From positions 1 through 39,939 of the forward strand of contig CACWLF010000018.1 in NCBI GenBank assembly GCA_902761645.1: a stretch of DNA of 39,939 nucleotides, read 5' to 3'. Position 1 is the first letter of the stretch, and every line of letters begins with the position of its first letter. The notes beneath the pieces are model-generated. The model ran no database searches. It saw nothing but the letters and a program-made list of their open reading frames with translations, and was not told where the DNA came from. The position numbers were made by a program, and so were the translations under genes. This stretch comes from an uncultured Aeromonadales bacterium. GTDB lineage: Bacteria; Pseudomonadota; Gammaproteobacteria; Enterobacterales; Succinivibrionaceae. Of the stretch, positions 25,501-32,789 are shown piece after piece.

Positions 25501-27879
25501 GAGTTGTCTCTAGCAGACAATGCAGAAGGAATCGAATTCCTCTTCAATGACTGCGCTAACTCATGGTACAAGAACGCAAACGGCGGCAACTTTGTGGTTA
25601 ATGAAGTAGCCAACTATGATGTTGACGGCACAACAGTTAGTCCTCATGCCGACGTTCCTGGTCCTGTTGCCAACAGGAACCCTGTTGCTGTTGTTACTCC
25701 TAGCAGCAAGACAATCACTCTCGGTGATTCAGTGGTTCTTGACGGTTCCCAGTCATACGATCCGGATGGAACAGTTGCTTCATACAAGTGGAGTACCGGC
25801 GAAACCACCAAGACAATCAAGGTTTCTCCAACCTCTACAAGCAGCTACTCACTGGTTGTAACAGATAACAAGGGTGCAACCTCAACCGCTGCCGCGGCTA
25901 CTGTAACTGTTAAGATTGAACACAATGCAAATCCGATAGCTGAAATTTCATCTACCGGTCTGACAATCAATGCCGGTCAGTCAGTTACACTGGACGCTTC
26001 AGTATCACACGATCCTGACGGAAGAATTGTTGCATACAAGTGGAGCAACGGTGCAACCACCCCTGCAATCACTGTATCTCCTGCCGCAGATACCACATAT
26101 CAGGTAGTTGTTACTGATGATAAGGGTGCAACCGACAGTGCCAGTGCAACAGTTGTTGTAATTCCTGCAAATGACAACAGACCTCCTGTTGTAAGCATTG
26201 AAGCTTCAAAGACTGAAATCAATGAAGGCGCTTCAGTTACATTGACTGCAAAGGCAACAGATCCTGACGGTGATCCATTGACCTATCAGTGGAACAACGG
26301 TGCTACAACTGCAACCATCACTGTTAAGCCAACAACCACAACCACCTATACTGTAACAGTATCGGACGGCAAGGCAAACGGCTCAGTTTCCCAGGATCAG
26401 ACCATCATCGTTATACCTATCAGTGAAAACAAACAGGATCTTCCTGGCTTGTACTTCGCCGGTACAGCAAACGGCTGGTCTCATGACGCCATGACCTACA
26501 ACAAGGATACAGATGAATGGACCATTGATCTGGTGCTTGACGGCAAGGGCGACAAGAACGGAGCACAGCGTTTCAAGGTAACTACAACTCCTAACTGGAA
26601 CGGCGATGTTTACGGTTCTGCCGGTGACAAAGCCTTGTGCAAGGATCAGGCTTCCTGCGGTGATGTTGTGATCAGTGAAAAAGGCAGCTACAAGCTTGCT
26701 GTAAATGATAACAACCTGACATGGAACCTCATCAAGGCCGGCAATACCGCTCCTGTTGCAGCATTCGATGTTGAGATCAACGGTCTCAAGGTTAAACTTG
26801 TTAACAAGTCCACCGATGCAGACAATGATCCGTTAACCTACAGCTGGTCATTTGATGACGGTACAGGTTCAACCTCAAAGGATGTTGAACACGAGTTTGC
26901 CAAGGCTGGTACATACAATATCATCCTGACTGCAAGCGACGGTACCGACAAGCATTCAGTGAACAAGGAAGTAACTGTTGATGTTGTTGTGTTTGAAAAG
27001 ACTCTGCCTGCATTGTTCTTTGCCGGCACAACCAATGGCTGGACCCATGATGAAATGACATTCGATGTTCAGACCGGCGAATACAAGATTACTCTTGATT
27101 TAACCGGCAAGGCTGACAAGAATGGTGCACAGCGCTTCAAGGTTACCACAACCGGTGACTGGAAGGGTCGTGTATTCGGTACAGCCGGCGGCAACAAGTT
27201 GTGCGACAACCAGGCTTCATGCGGCGACGTATTCATCAGCCAGGTTGGTACATATGAACTTGCTGTCAACGACAGAGATCTGACATGGACATTGACTCCG
27301 GTTTCAGTTGGCAACCACGCTCCAGTAGCCAAGTTCTCAGCTGTTGCAACCAAGTTGAGTGTTGCTTTCAACAATCTGTCAACAGACCAGGACGGTGATG
27401 ATCTGTCATACACATGGGATTTCGATGACGGTACAACCTCAAACGAAGCATTCCCTTCACATACCTTCAAGAATCCAGGTACATACAATGTAACTTTGAA
27501 GGCCAGTGACGGACAGGCATCTACCGAATTCACAAGCAAGGTAGTGGTTTCAGACAAATACATTCCTGCAACCAGAAGTGCAATGTACTTCGCAGGTACT
27601 GCCAATACATGGGGTCACACCGCCATGAATTACAATACCTCTACAGGTGAATGGACCATCAGTCTGAATCTTGACGGCAAAGGTGACAGCAACGGCGGTC
27701 AGCGCTTCAAAGTTACAAGCGAACCTAACTGGAAGGGTACAGTATGGGGTAATGCAGGCAGCAACAAGCTTTGCTCAAACGAAGCTTCATGCCCTGATAT
27801 TGCAATATCCGAAGTTGGTTCATATACTTTGAGTGTTAATGATGCAAATCTGACCTGGAAGCTTACACCAAACAATTAA
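22600..27879 (+). CDS. secreted modular alpha-amylase (GH119/GH57-type) with CBM25, PKD and three C-terminal repeat modules
   Basis: A 1759-residue starch-degrading enzyme by domain content. Signal peptide about 1-38 (hydrophobic MSASVAMAIASTLGIVAAPQAQA). Catalytic part about 40-640: HNHMP (46-50), GYFPTELGFSERLIPTLRKLG with E238, and VIAHDGDN (D380, D382). GH57 and GH119 share a Glu nucleophile and Asp acid in such motifs; the E238-D380 spacing and the attached CBM25 favour GH119. Two beta-sandwich modules follow (about 805-900 and 928-1001); the second has GWTTVPGEKM and EFLFNDCANSWYKNANGGN, typical of starch-binding CBM25. Then PKD x3 (1027-1277), module A, PKD, module A, PKD, module A (1281-1759). 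Module A (LYFAGTANGW...QRFKVTT...C-x5-C...LAVNDNNLTW) resembles AMPK/SusE-type starch-binding folds. Codon use (TTG/TTA, CAG, GGT) suggests high expression. No sorting signal is visible; secretion beyond the periplasm would need type II secretion. Confidence 0.85.
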   Translation: MQRSKTGLKFKRTLMSASVAMAIASTLGIVAAPQAQAVVAATHIYHNHMPNFWPYYNVDDYAKTKVGDPIRYTYDGQVIRIKENPPSSYTYFNPTTGKVMPHDDFQAYYQHHAKQGAYKSWPIETAQSNSGRYPLSATHVTMSGALINNLQSFADLNIEGMGYEQGWANGWKQVQPSLKTQNGFPALDAIHFTGHHSMGPLVGPKYFLKDLIFQNVTLQQDYFLGKNFVSSKGYFPTELGFSERLIPTLRKLGVEWSVLGDIHYSRALKDYPYLDDLGKDTLVSPPNRADLQNTSDEGDWKALAMEHEQQTTYNKFPFATTPHWVQYVDPETGAVSRLAGIPVEQAGSWLEGWEGQAAPTAIMEYDNNSSRPQYFVIAHDGDNSSGRAGSGDTWMNSGNFTYAQSGVLGIGVNEYLAKYPIPANDVQHVQDGSWIDTRDSSGDPTWYHWHIPMGVWKGQINDFNTAMGTNFQIPTNNDGTPFGHAVSMEFGYHYLERNFALLQAAQNYAETAEQIWLDSHPNYWSPKTDAERQVTYEGNQLNPYMMSFPVKGDENNDYKGGANPAELGWYFLIASIDSGFGYYDENTDDNVKPTLGFNQSLYFTEPYVKQHIAEDRTGPSMWWVQRYPYNPGSGNASKAEGWTHVYADNVFVIYTYAYDVSGIKDVKVKIRTHKDKRMSPTDIAPRVYDPASLGNIPNNDPSQVGEWKTYDTQMRDLSPDINGVPWQKNANSAVMDVVQAKKIGNTYYAYIDEYRDQLIDYYMEATDEKGNVTRSEIQSVYVGTGKFKKSGGKIVEDINGDIDGTHMFFTDNFTGFEDSLTVYAKPANQNLSGATVKYKDRGSDSWKSKEASAVQGESSKYFKASVSYKRDAGCADIRITNDGEGSQYPNDVCLSQGVYTIDQATGNVTEGKPADLVAKSTIYFKPVSSLTNVCIHYRSLPASADSGWTTVPGEKMVYNSSTGFWAKELSLADNAEGIEFLFNDCANSWYKNANGGNFVVNEVANYDVDGTTVSPHADVPGPVANRNPVAVVTPSSKTITLGDSVVLDGSQSYDPDGTVASYKWSTGETTKTIKVSPTSTSSYSLVVTDNKGATSTAAAATVTVKIEHNANPIAEISSTGLTINAGQSVTLDASVSHDPDGRIVAYKWSNGATTPAITVSPAADTTYQVVVTDDKGATDSASATVVVIPANDNRPPVVSIEASKTEINEGASVTLTAKATDPDGDPLTYQWNNGATTATITVKPTTTTTYTVTVSDGKANGSVSQDQTIIVIPISENKQDLPGLYFAGTANGWSHDAMTYNKDTDEWTIDLVLDGKGDKNGAQRFKVTTTPNWNGDVYGSAGDKALCKDQASCGDVVISEKGSYKLAVNDNNLTWNLIKAGNTAPVAAFDVEINGLKVKLVNKSTDADNDPLTYSWSFDDGTGSTSKDVEHEFAKAGTYNIILTASDGTDKHSVNKEVTVDVVVFEKTLPALFFAGTTNGWTHDEMTFDVQTGEYKITLDLTGKADKNGAQRFKVTTTGDWKGRVFGTAGGNKLCDNQASCGDVFISQVGTYELAVNDRDLTWTLTPVSVGNHAPVAKFSAVATKLSVAFNNLSTDQDGDDLSYTWDFDDGTTSNEAFPSHTFKNPGTYNVTLKASDGQASTEFTSKVVVSDKYIPATRSAMYFAGTANTWGHTAMNYNTSTGEWTISLNLDGKGDSNGGQRFKVTSEPNWKGTVWGNAGSNKLCSNEASCPDIAISEVGSYTLSVNDANLTWKLTPNN

Positions 27880-27916
27880 TATAAAAAAGTAAACATTTAA
27901 TTCAAAATGTAGTTCA

Positions 27917-27947
27917 AATCCCGGATGTAAAAGTCCGGGATTTTTTA
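27917..27947 (+). terminator. rho-independent terminator after the amylase
   Basis: Perfect 8-bp stem ATCCCGGA / TCCGGGAT (27918-27925, 27934-27941), 8-nt loop, then T6. It lies 39 bp past the stop codon. Confidence 0.88.
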
Positions 27948-28008
27948 TTGCTAACTGTTTGTTTTAATTACATTCAAGCGGCAGAAAAACATAATTTCAG
28001 ATCTGTCA

Positions 28009-28032
28009 ATTAATCTTAAAATCAAGATTAAT
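28009..28032. repeat. perfect 9-bp inverted repeat upstream of the SPFH operon
   Basis: ATTAATCTT, spacer AAAATC, AAGATTAAT. It lies in the 340-bp AT-rich gap between the amylase terminator and the SPFH gene. It could be an operator or half of a weak bidirectional terminator; nothing distinguishes these. Confidence 0.35.
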
Positions 28033-28134
28033 CATTAAAAATTCCTTATAATTTTATTAATAGTTGTGAATTAAGACAAATTTATATAAATTAATCAGTC
28101 TTATTTATGCATTAAATAGTAAAATTGTATATAC

Positions 28135-28156
28135 TTGTATCGTAAGATTGTATCGT
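28135..28156 (+). promoter_or_regulatory. direct repeat TTGTATCGT upstream of the SPFH operon
   Basis: TTGTATCGT occurs twice (28135-28143 and 28148-28156), 13 bp start to start, about 65-85 bp before the ATG at 28219. The arrangement resembles tandem half-sites of a response regulator. A clear -35/-10 pair was not found. Confidence 0.35.
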
Positions 28157-28218
28157 GCAGAATTTATGTTCAAATTAACTTCTGTGATGAGTTTTTATTG
28201 TTTTTTTAGGACTATTAG

Positions 28219-29466
28219 ATGTCAATTTTCAGTATGAATAAAGGTGGTGGAAATGCACCAAGATCTGGCGGAACCATCAGATCTACCTCTCATGTACATA
28301 TTTTAAATGCTATCAGCAATGAAGGTGATCCGAGTCTTTTGATTTGGAAGTCTCCTGTAATGGATTTCAACACTAATTCCGTGCTGATTGTAAATCCCGG
28401 CGAAGCGGCGGTTTTCATCAAAAACGGCCAGATTATGCAGGAATTCGAATCAGGACGTTACGAACTTAAAACAGAAAACTGGCCTTTCCTGAGTAATTTA
28501 AGAAATCTTCTCAGCGGCGGTCAGTCTGTTTATACCTCCGAGATCTATTTCGTAAGAAAAGCGCTCAGCAATGAAATTCTCTGGGGTACAGATTCTCCTA
28601 TTCAGCTTCGTGATCCTGTACAGAGACTGCAGACCTCATTGCGCGGAAGAGGTTCCTACAAGGTAACTGTTGATCAGGCTGGTCTGTTTATTACAAAATT
28701 GGCTGGCAATGTAAGAGGATTTTCTCCTGAAGATCTGGATCATTACTTCTATACACAGTTCCAGCAGAAGATTAAGTCTGCAATTGCAACTGCATTAAAG
28801 AATTCAAACGAGGAAATTCTGGGTGTATGTTCTCGTCTTGACGAATTTGCAACAGAGCTTACTCCGGTATTTGCAAATGTTCTTTCTGAATACGGTTTAA
28901 AACTTGAAAACTTTACTATTCATGCTCTTGATATTCCTGAGGATGATCCTAACCGTCTCAAGCTGGAAGAAGCTTATGTACGTTCAAGAGAACTGGATAT
29001 TTACGGCGACAAGTATCGCATGGTGAAAGGTATGGAAATTCTTGGCGATCTCGCAAACAATCAGAGCGAAGGCGGCGGACTTGCAGGTGCAGGTGCCGGT
29101 CTTGGCATGGGTCTTGCGGCAGGCGGTGCCATGGGCGGTCTTGCACGCGAAATTTTCGGCGGTTCTCAACAGCCTCAGCAGCCATACGGACAGCCTCAGC
29201 AACCGTACGGACAGCCTCAGCAACCGTACGGACAGCCTCAGCAGCCATACGGTCAGCCTCAGCAGCCATATGGTCAGTACGGTCAACCTCAACAGCCATA
29301 TGGACAGCCTCAGCAGCCTTACGGACAACCGCAGCAGCCTCAGGGAGCTCCTGCAGCAGAAGATCCGTTTGAAAAGCTTGCAAAATTAAAGAAAATGCTG
29401 GATGCAGGTTTGATTGATCAGGCTGAATTTGATGCAACCAAGAAGAGCATCCTCTCCAATATGTAA
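28219..29466 (+). CDS. SPFH-domain protein with PYGQPQQ repeats and C-terminal SHOCT domain (YdjI-like)
   Basis: The 415-residue product is related to the SPFH/'virion core protein' group (Bacillus YdjI/YdjL-like). An SPFH region covers about 30-260 (VLIVNPGEAAVFIKNGQIMQEFESGRYEL at the start, VCSRLDEFATELTPVFANVLSEYGLKLENFTIHALDIP near the end). A Gly/Ala/Met-rich hydrophobic stretch (about 285-315) follows, then seven PYGQ units in a Gln/Pro-rich linker (about 318-375). The SHOCT domain ends the protein (EDPFEKLAKLKKMLDAGLIDQAEFDATKKSILSNM). Bacillus YdjI has a zinc ribbon at the C-terminus where this one has SHOCT. No signal peptide: it should lie on the cytoplasmic membrane face as an oligomer. 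AGGA precedes the start. First gene of a three-gene operon with 58- and 5-bp gaps. Confidence 0.88.
   Translation: MSIFSMNKGGGNAPRSGGTIRSTSHVHILNAISNEGDPSLLIWKSPVMDFNTNSVLIVNPGEAAVFIKNGQIMQEFESGRYELKTENWPFLSNLRNLLSGGQSVYTSEIYFVRKALSNEILWGTDSPIQLRDPVQRLQTSLRGRGSYKVTVDQAGLFITKLAGNVRGFSPEDLDHYFYTQFQQKIKSAIATALKNSNEEILGVCSRLDEFATELTPVFANVLSEYGLKLENFTIHALDIPEDDPNRLKLEEAYVRSRELDIYGDKYRMVKGMEILGDLANNQSEGGGLAGAGAGLGMGLAAGGAMGGLAREIFGGSQQPQQPYGQPQQPYGQPQQPYGQPQQPYGQPQQPYGQYGQPQQPYGQPQQPYGQPQQPQGAPAAEDPFEKLAKLKKMLDAGLIDQAEFDATKKSILSNM
29182..29342 (+). repeat. in-frame 21-bp tandem repeats coding PYGQPQQ
   Basis: Seven copies of a unit encoding PYGQ(PQQ), one interrupted by an extra YGQ, within the SPFH gene. 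Copies differ at synonymous sites (CCATACGGA, CCGTACGGA, CCATATGGT), so the array is not newly made, but length change by slippage stays in frame. Confidence 0.85.
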
Positions 29467-29524
29467 ATTGTTCAGGTGTTGCTGCTGTATATTTGCGGAA
29501 TTAGATTTTTAAGGAAAAAATACA

Positions 29525-30211
29525 ATGAATACAAAGATAATTTCCATGCTTTTAAAATTAATATTTCCAATTACATTTAATGTGATTTTTCTGTTAATTT
29601 TAATATTTGCGGAATCAGTGCATGCACCTGCGTGGATTGCATGGCTCTTTGTGAATATTGCATACGGACTGATTCTGGTTCAGCCTTATGTAAGTCCTCA
29701 GTTACCTAATTCCACGGCGGCAAACTATATTGTTTATGCAATTGCATATGGCGGATTTGCCATTATTCTTCTGCTCGGATTCCTCTTCATGGCTATTAAT
29801 CCGCAGAGCGGCGGCATATTCGTCTTCGTACTGTTTTTCATACTGACCATGATTATAGTGGCTTCGATTCTGGTTTATCAGCTGATGAATCACAAAGCTG
29901 CTGTAAGTCTTAACGGCCAGATTGATGCAACAAACAATATCCGTTCCATGGCTTTTGATCTTGAAAGTGTTTCAAGTCTCTTTTCCGATCCTATTCAGAA
30001 GCAGGCTTTGCTTTCCCTTGTTGATTTTATAAAGGCAAGTCCTTCTCTTTCAAATGATTCGGTTAAGGAGTATGAGGATGAAGCCGCAGATCTGATTCAT
30101 CAGATTGTAAGCAAAATCAAAGCCGGCGAACAGGCTGACTATACAGCCATGATAGAAAATGTAAAGGTTGCATTAAAGAACAGAAATAATAAGTTAAAAA
30201 TGATGGGATAA
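29525..30211 (+). CDS. membrane protein of the SPFH cassette (YdjH-like)
   Basis: The 228-residue product has four predicted membrane segments (about 10-29, 35-55, 66-88, 95-115), then a cytoplasmic helical domain (about 120-228) rich in Asp/Lys/Ser with SLVDFIKASPSLSNDSVKEYEDEAADLIHQIV. No named family is recognised with certainty; the position between an SPFH protein and a zinc-ribbon membrane protein matches Bacillus YdjH. The soluble tail probably contacts a partner protein. AAGGAAAA precedes the ATG. The stop lies 5 bp before the next start, so the two are co-translated. Confidence 0.75.
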   Translation: MNTKIISMLLKLIFPITFNVIFLLILIFAESVHAPAWIAWLFVNIAYGLILVQPYVSPQLPNSTAANYIVYAIAYGGFAIILLLGFLFMAINPQSGGIFVFVLFFILTMIIVASILVYQLMNHKAAVSLNGQIDATNNIRSMAFDLESVSSLFSDPIQKQALLSLVDFIKASPSLSNDSVKEYEDEAADLIHQIVSKIKAGEQADYTAMIENVKVALKNRNNKLKMMG

Positions 30212-30216
30212 CATAT

Positions 30217-31347
30217 ATGAATACTACCAATGAATATTTAAAGCAGTTAAAATGTTCCGGCTGCGGCCAGAATATCACTGATTTTGATAGAAATGCTGAT
30301 TTTGTGGTTTGCCCTTACTGCAAGGCAAAATCTGTAAATCCGTTCAAAAATCAGAACAATAACAGTTCAACTGAAGTTACCGACGGCAGTCAGCCTAGCC
30401 TGATTTTCCCGTTCCAGACCACAATTGATGATTTCAGCGATCAGATTATTGCTTATCTTGTTAAGACCAATGATGTGCCTCTGGATATTTTCCAGCAGCT
30501 GTCTTTTGACAATATCATGAAACTGTATGTTCCTTATTTCAATTATCAGGGCAACTTCAACAGTTCATGGCAGTGCGAGGTTCCATACAAGGTAGGTTCA
30601 GGTCAGGATCAAAAGACTGAATATCGTCCTCACAGCGGTTTCACCACCGGTAATTTCAAGGTTTTATGTCCTGCATGGACCAATACCGCATCAAATGATG
30701 AAGATAACACTCTTCCTGGCGAAATTATCAGATTCATTGAAAACGATGATGTGGTAAAGGGTTTCAAGGATCAGAATGCCGCATTGTTCAATTCATCAAT
30801 GGTTCAGAATTCAGATAATGAAGATGAGCCGAAATTCAAGGTTATGAAGGTTAACAAGGATCCTCGTTTAACCTGGAATACCGAAGGTACAAAAGTTGTT
30901 GAAAAAATTGCTGAAAACAGAGCAGAGGAGCAGGCTCCTAGCGGTTACCGCAATTTAAGAGCTTCCACCAATTCAAATCTTGATTTCAGTTATCAGCAGA
31001 AGAGTGAATCAGTTCTGGTTCCTTTCTGGTATACACAGTATTCTTACGGTGAACAGCAGTACTTCTTCGTTTCTTCAGGCGTTAACAAGAATCTGAAGGA
31101 TATGTCTCATCCTGTTGATGATTCATTACATAAGAGAAACAGCATTTTCGGTTTTTCAATTTTCGGTCTTGTTATTCTGGCAGTTATTCTCGGTTTTGCA
31201 GTAAACTGGTATGTTGCCATTGCTCCTTTGGTTATCGCAGGTGTTCTGTTTTTCATTAACTACCGTTTCAATTCAACCAACAAGGAAGCAAGAATTGCCG
31301 CTGCACGAAGTGTATTCGGTGATTTGGAGATTCTGAACAAGCTTTAG
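30217..31347 (+). CDS. zinc-ribbon membrane protein (YdjG-like, TFIIB-type zinc finger)
   Basis: The 376-residue product starts with a zinc ribbon (C13-x2-C16 and C32-x2-C35: CSGCG ... CPYCK). A soluble region rich in Phe/Tyr/Trp follows (about 60-290, with PYFNYQGNFNSSW, VPFWYTQYSY and YFFVSSG), then two adjacent membrane segments (about 306-325 and 328-346). The cytoplasmic tail (FNSTNKEARIAAARSVFGDLEILNKL) ends it. This layout is that of TFIIB-type zinc-finger membrane proteins like Bacillus YdjG, which with YdjH and YdjI docks PspA at the membrane. No pspA is in the window. A terminator follows at 31382. Confidence 0.8.
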   Translation: MNTTNEYLKQLKCSGCGQNITDFDRNADFVVCPYCKAKSVNPFKNQNNNSSTEVTDGSQPSLIFPFQTTIDDFSDQIIAYLVKTNDVPLDIFQQLSFDNIMKLYVPYFNYQGNFNSSWQCEVPYKVGSGQDQKTEYRPHSGFTTGNFKVLCPAWTNTASNDEDNTLPGEIIRFIENDDVVKGFKDQNAALFNSSMVQNSDNEDEPKFKVMKVNKDPRLTWNTEGTKVVEKIAENRAEEQAPSGYRNLRASTNSNLDFSYQQKSESVLVPFWYTQYSYGEQQYFFVSSGVNKNLKDMSHPVDDSLHKRNSIFGFSIFGLVILAVILGFAVNWYVAIAPLVIAGVLFFINYRFNSTNKEARIAAARSVFGDLEILNKL

Positions 31348-31381
31348 TTGATTGTCTGTAATTACATATCTGTATACAAAG

Positions 31382-31410
31382 AACCTTCCGGTGAGCCGGG
31401 AGGTTTTTTT
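31382..31410 (+). terminator. rho-independent terminator after the SPFH operon
   Basis: 10-bp stem AACCTTCCGG / CCGGGAGGTT with one T-G pair, loop TGAG, then T7. It is 34 bp after the stop of the zinc-ribbon gene. Confidence 0.88.
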
Positions 31411-31828
31411 CCGCGCACAGCTGGTATTCTATCATTGCTGTCTTCAACGCTCTTTGTCGTCACATTCTTTGGAATAATAATCAGAATACATGCCGGATGC
31501 TATGTTTATTTAATCTTTGCCGGTGTTTTTCGTCAAACTGTGATGTTCCAGGTTTTTTACAATATTTTGAAATCAGTATTTTCAGCAAAAAAAATCCTCA
31601 TTTTTGCTTGTTTCCGGATTGGCAAATGATTCTGCACCGCCAGATTTTTTCCGGTAATTCAGATTTTGCAAATCATGCTTCATTTGCTTTTATTAATTTG
31701 AGCAGAGAATTTTATCTCTGCTGCGGAAGGCACGTTTCTGTAAACAATTATTTATCTGTCATCAAACGATTAAAATCCTTGATAAAGTAATCGGTGCATG
31801 GATGCGGATATTCGTATTGAAAAATAAT
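31411..31828. other. stretch without a supported gene
   Basis: About 420 bp without a frame I would call coding: the open frames here lack ribosome sites and have low-complexity Phe/Ile/Lys content. One perfect 8-bp hairpin is present (AGCAGAGA at 31701-31708, loop ATTTTA, TCTCTGCT at 31715-31722). A small RNA cannot be excluded, but no promoter supports one. Confidence 0.4.
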
Positions 31829-31852
31829 AAAGGTACCATGCGGTACCTTTTT
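31829..31852 (-). terminator. bidirectional terminator-like hairpin after the pilin remnant
   Basis: Perfect 9-bp stem AAAGGTACC / GGTACCTTT with loop ATGC. On the minus strand it lies 34 bp past the pilin stop and continues ATTATTTTTC; on the plus strand it continues TTATC. It best fits termination of the minus-strand gene. Confidence 0.65.
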
Positions 31853-31885
31853 ATCTAGGAATAATACTATGAATGAAACTTTATA

Positions 31886-32414
31886 TCAGCATCCGTCGGT
31901 GAATACCTTAATCTGTGTTCCGCCGAGATTGCCGTGGTGCTGCGGATCGGTAGCCTCATAACACGGAGTGTTATAGAATACATAGCACTGGTTTGTATAG
32001 GTTTCCGGTTTTTCAGTCTGATATGCATCAGGAGGAGTCATTCCCTTAACGGAAACGAGAATCTGTGTTGCGCCTGATTCCCATTTTTTGAATTTATATG
32101 TCCAGTCGGAGGTACCGTCTTTGCTGAAGGTTCCGTCCAGTGCCCTTAAAATACCGTCTTCCGTTGCATCCGGAAAACCGCATTTCACCCGGACTGCATC
32201 CTTGCTGTTTTCGTTGCAGCTTGACTGGCTGGTGGAACCGATGCAAACGTACTGGGCTTCAGATGATACCTTGTTGGCAACAAGCGCCTTTCCGTGAACC
32301 AGGGTGGCAGCTCCCTTCATGGCTCCGGCTAGTTACAGCAAGAATTCCGAGAATAACAATTACTACAATCAGTTCTATAAGGGTGAAACCTTCCTGTTTA
32401 ACATTTCCTTTCAC
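31886..32414 (-). pseudogene. MshA-like type IV pilin, broken by internal deletion and frameshift
   Basis: From a GTG at 32414 (after AGAGG) the frame encodes a class III pilin leader and helix, KGNVKQEGFTLIELIVVIV then ILGILAVTS, with cleavage after Gly9 and the Phe/Glu5 pair typical of type IVa pilins. The frame is then lost. The rest continues in a second frame from 32320 (MKGAATLVHGKALVANK ... CYVFYNTPCYEAT ... FTDGC), which is the usual pilin mid-helix and Cys-bounded C-terminal region. In MshA-type pilins about 20 residues (PKFLNLQxDARxxTLQG) lie between LAVTA and MKGA; they are missing here. So a deletion of about 60 bp, not a multiple of three, near 32325-32335 joined the two parts. 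The length (529 nt) is also not a multiple of three. No other pilus gene is nearby. A sequencing error alone would not explain the missing residues. Confidence 0.78.
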
Positions 32415-32783
32415 GACAACACCTCTTTAAATTTATGAAAATACCGGAAACGGAAATCGACCATTACACCTTTCCTTCTTTTCTTTATACCTTAAATTTT
32501 AAATATTCCAAGCATTTCGCGGGATTAGTTGCAATATTTGTGATATTAGCGACAAAATTTTTCTGTAATTGCTGTTTTGTTTTCTGAAAATGTCAGCGTT
32601 CATATAAATCCTATCTGAAAAGACGTTCTGCATGATGCATGCGTGGAATGTGATTCTCCGGTCAACGTTAACCTTTCAAGCCGGATGTGCCTGTTTACTT
32701 CATCAGTTTCATCGTGTTCAAGCCGGAAAAAAGATTGTAAATCTTTGATGAGTATTAAGGTATAATATACGGGTTTTTTAGGA
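32415..32783. promoter_or_regulatory. divergent intergenic region, pilin remnant / rlmKL
   Basis: About 370 bp without a gene. TATAAT at 32761-32766 sits 23 bp before the rlmKL start and is the likely -10; the -35 is unclear. A small inverted repeat (AAGAT-TGTAA-ATCTT, 32731-32745) lies just upstream of it. Nothing else identifiable. Confidence 0.35.
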
Positions 32784-32789
32784 ATGAAT

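Noticed and set aside
27069-27605. Antisense open frame in the PKD region of the amylase
   Set aside because: It arises from codon bias in the repeated modules; no start signals or family similarity.
29167-29345. Regular repeats that could suggest a CRISPR array or satellite
   Set aside because: The repeats are contiguous, without unique spacers, and code in frame for PYGQPQQ within the SPFH protein.
28958-29437. Antisense and shifted open frames across the repeat region of the SPFH gene
   Set aside because: They are shadows of the 21-bp repeat; stops are absent only because of the repeated Gln/Pro/Tyr/Gly codons.
31348-31790. Two overlapping open frames after the SPFH operon
   Set aside because: The first begins right after the zinc-ribbon gene's stop and runs through the operon terminator; both lack ribosome sites and have low-complexity Phe/Ile/Lys content.
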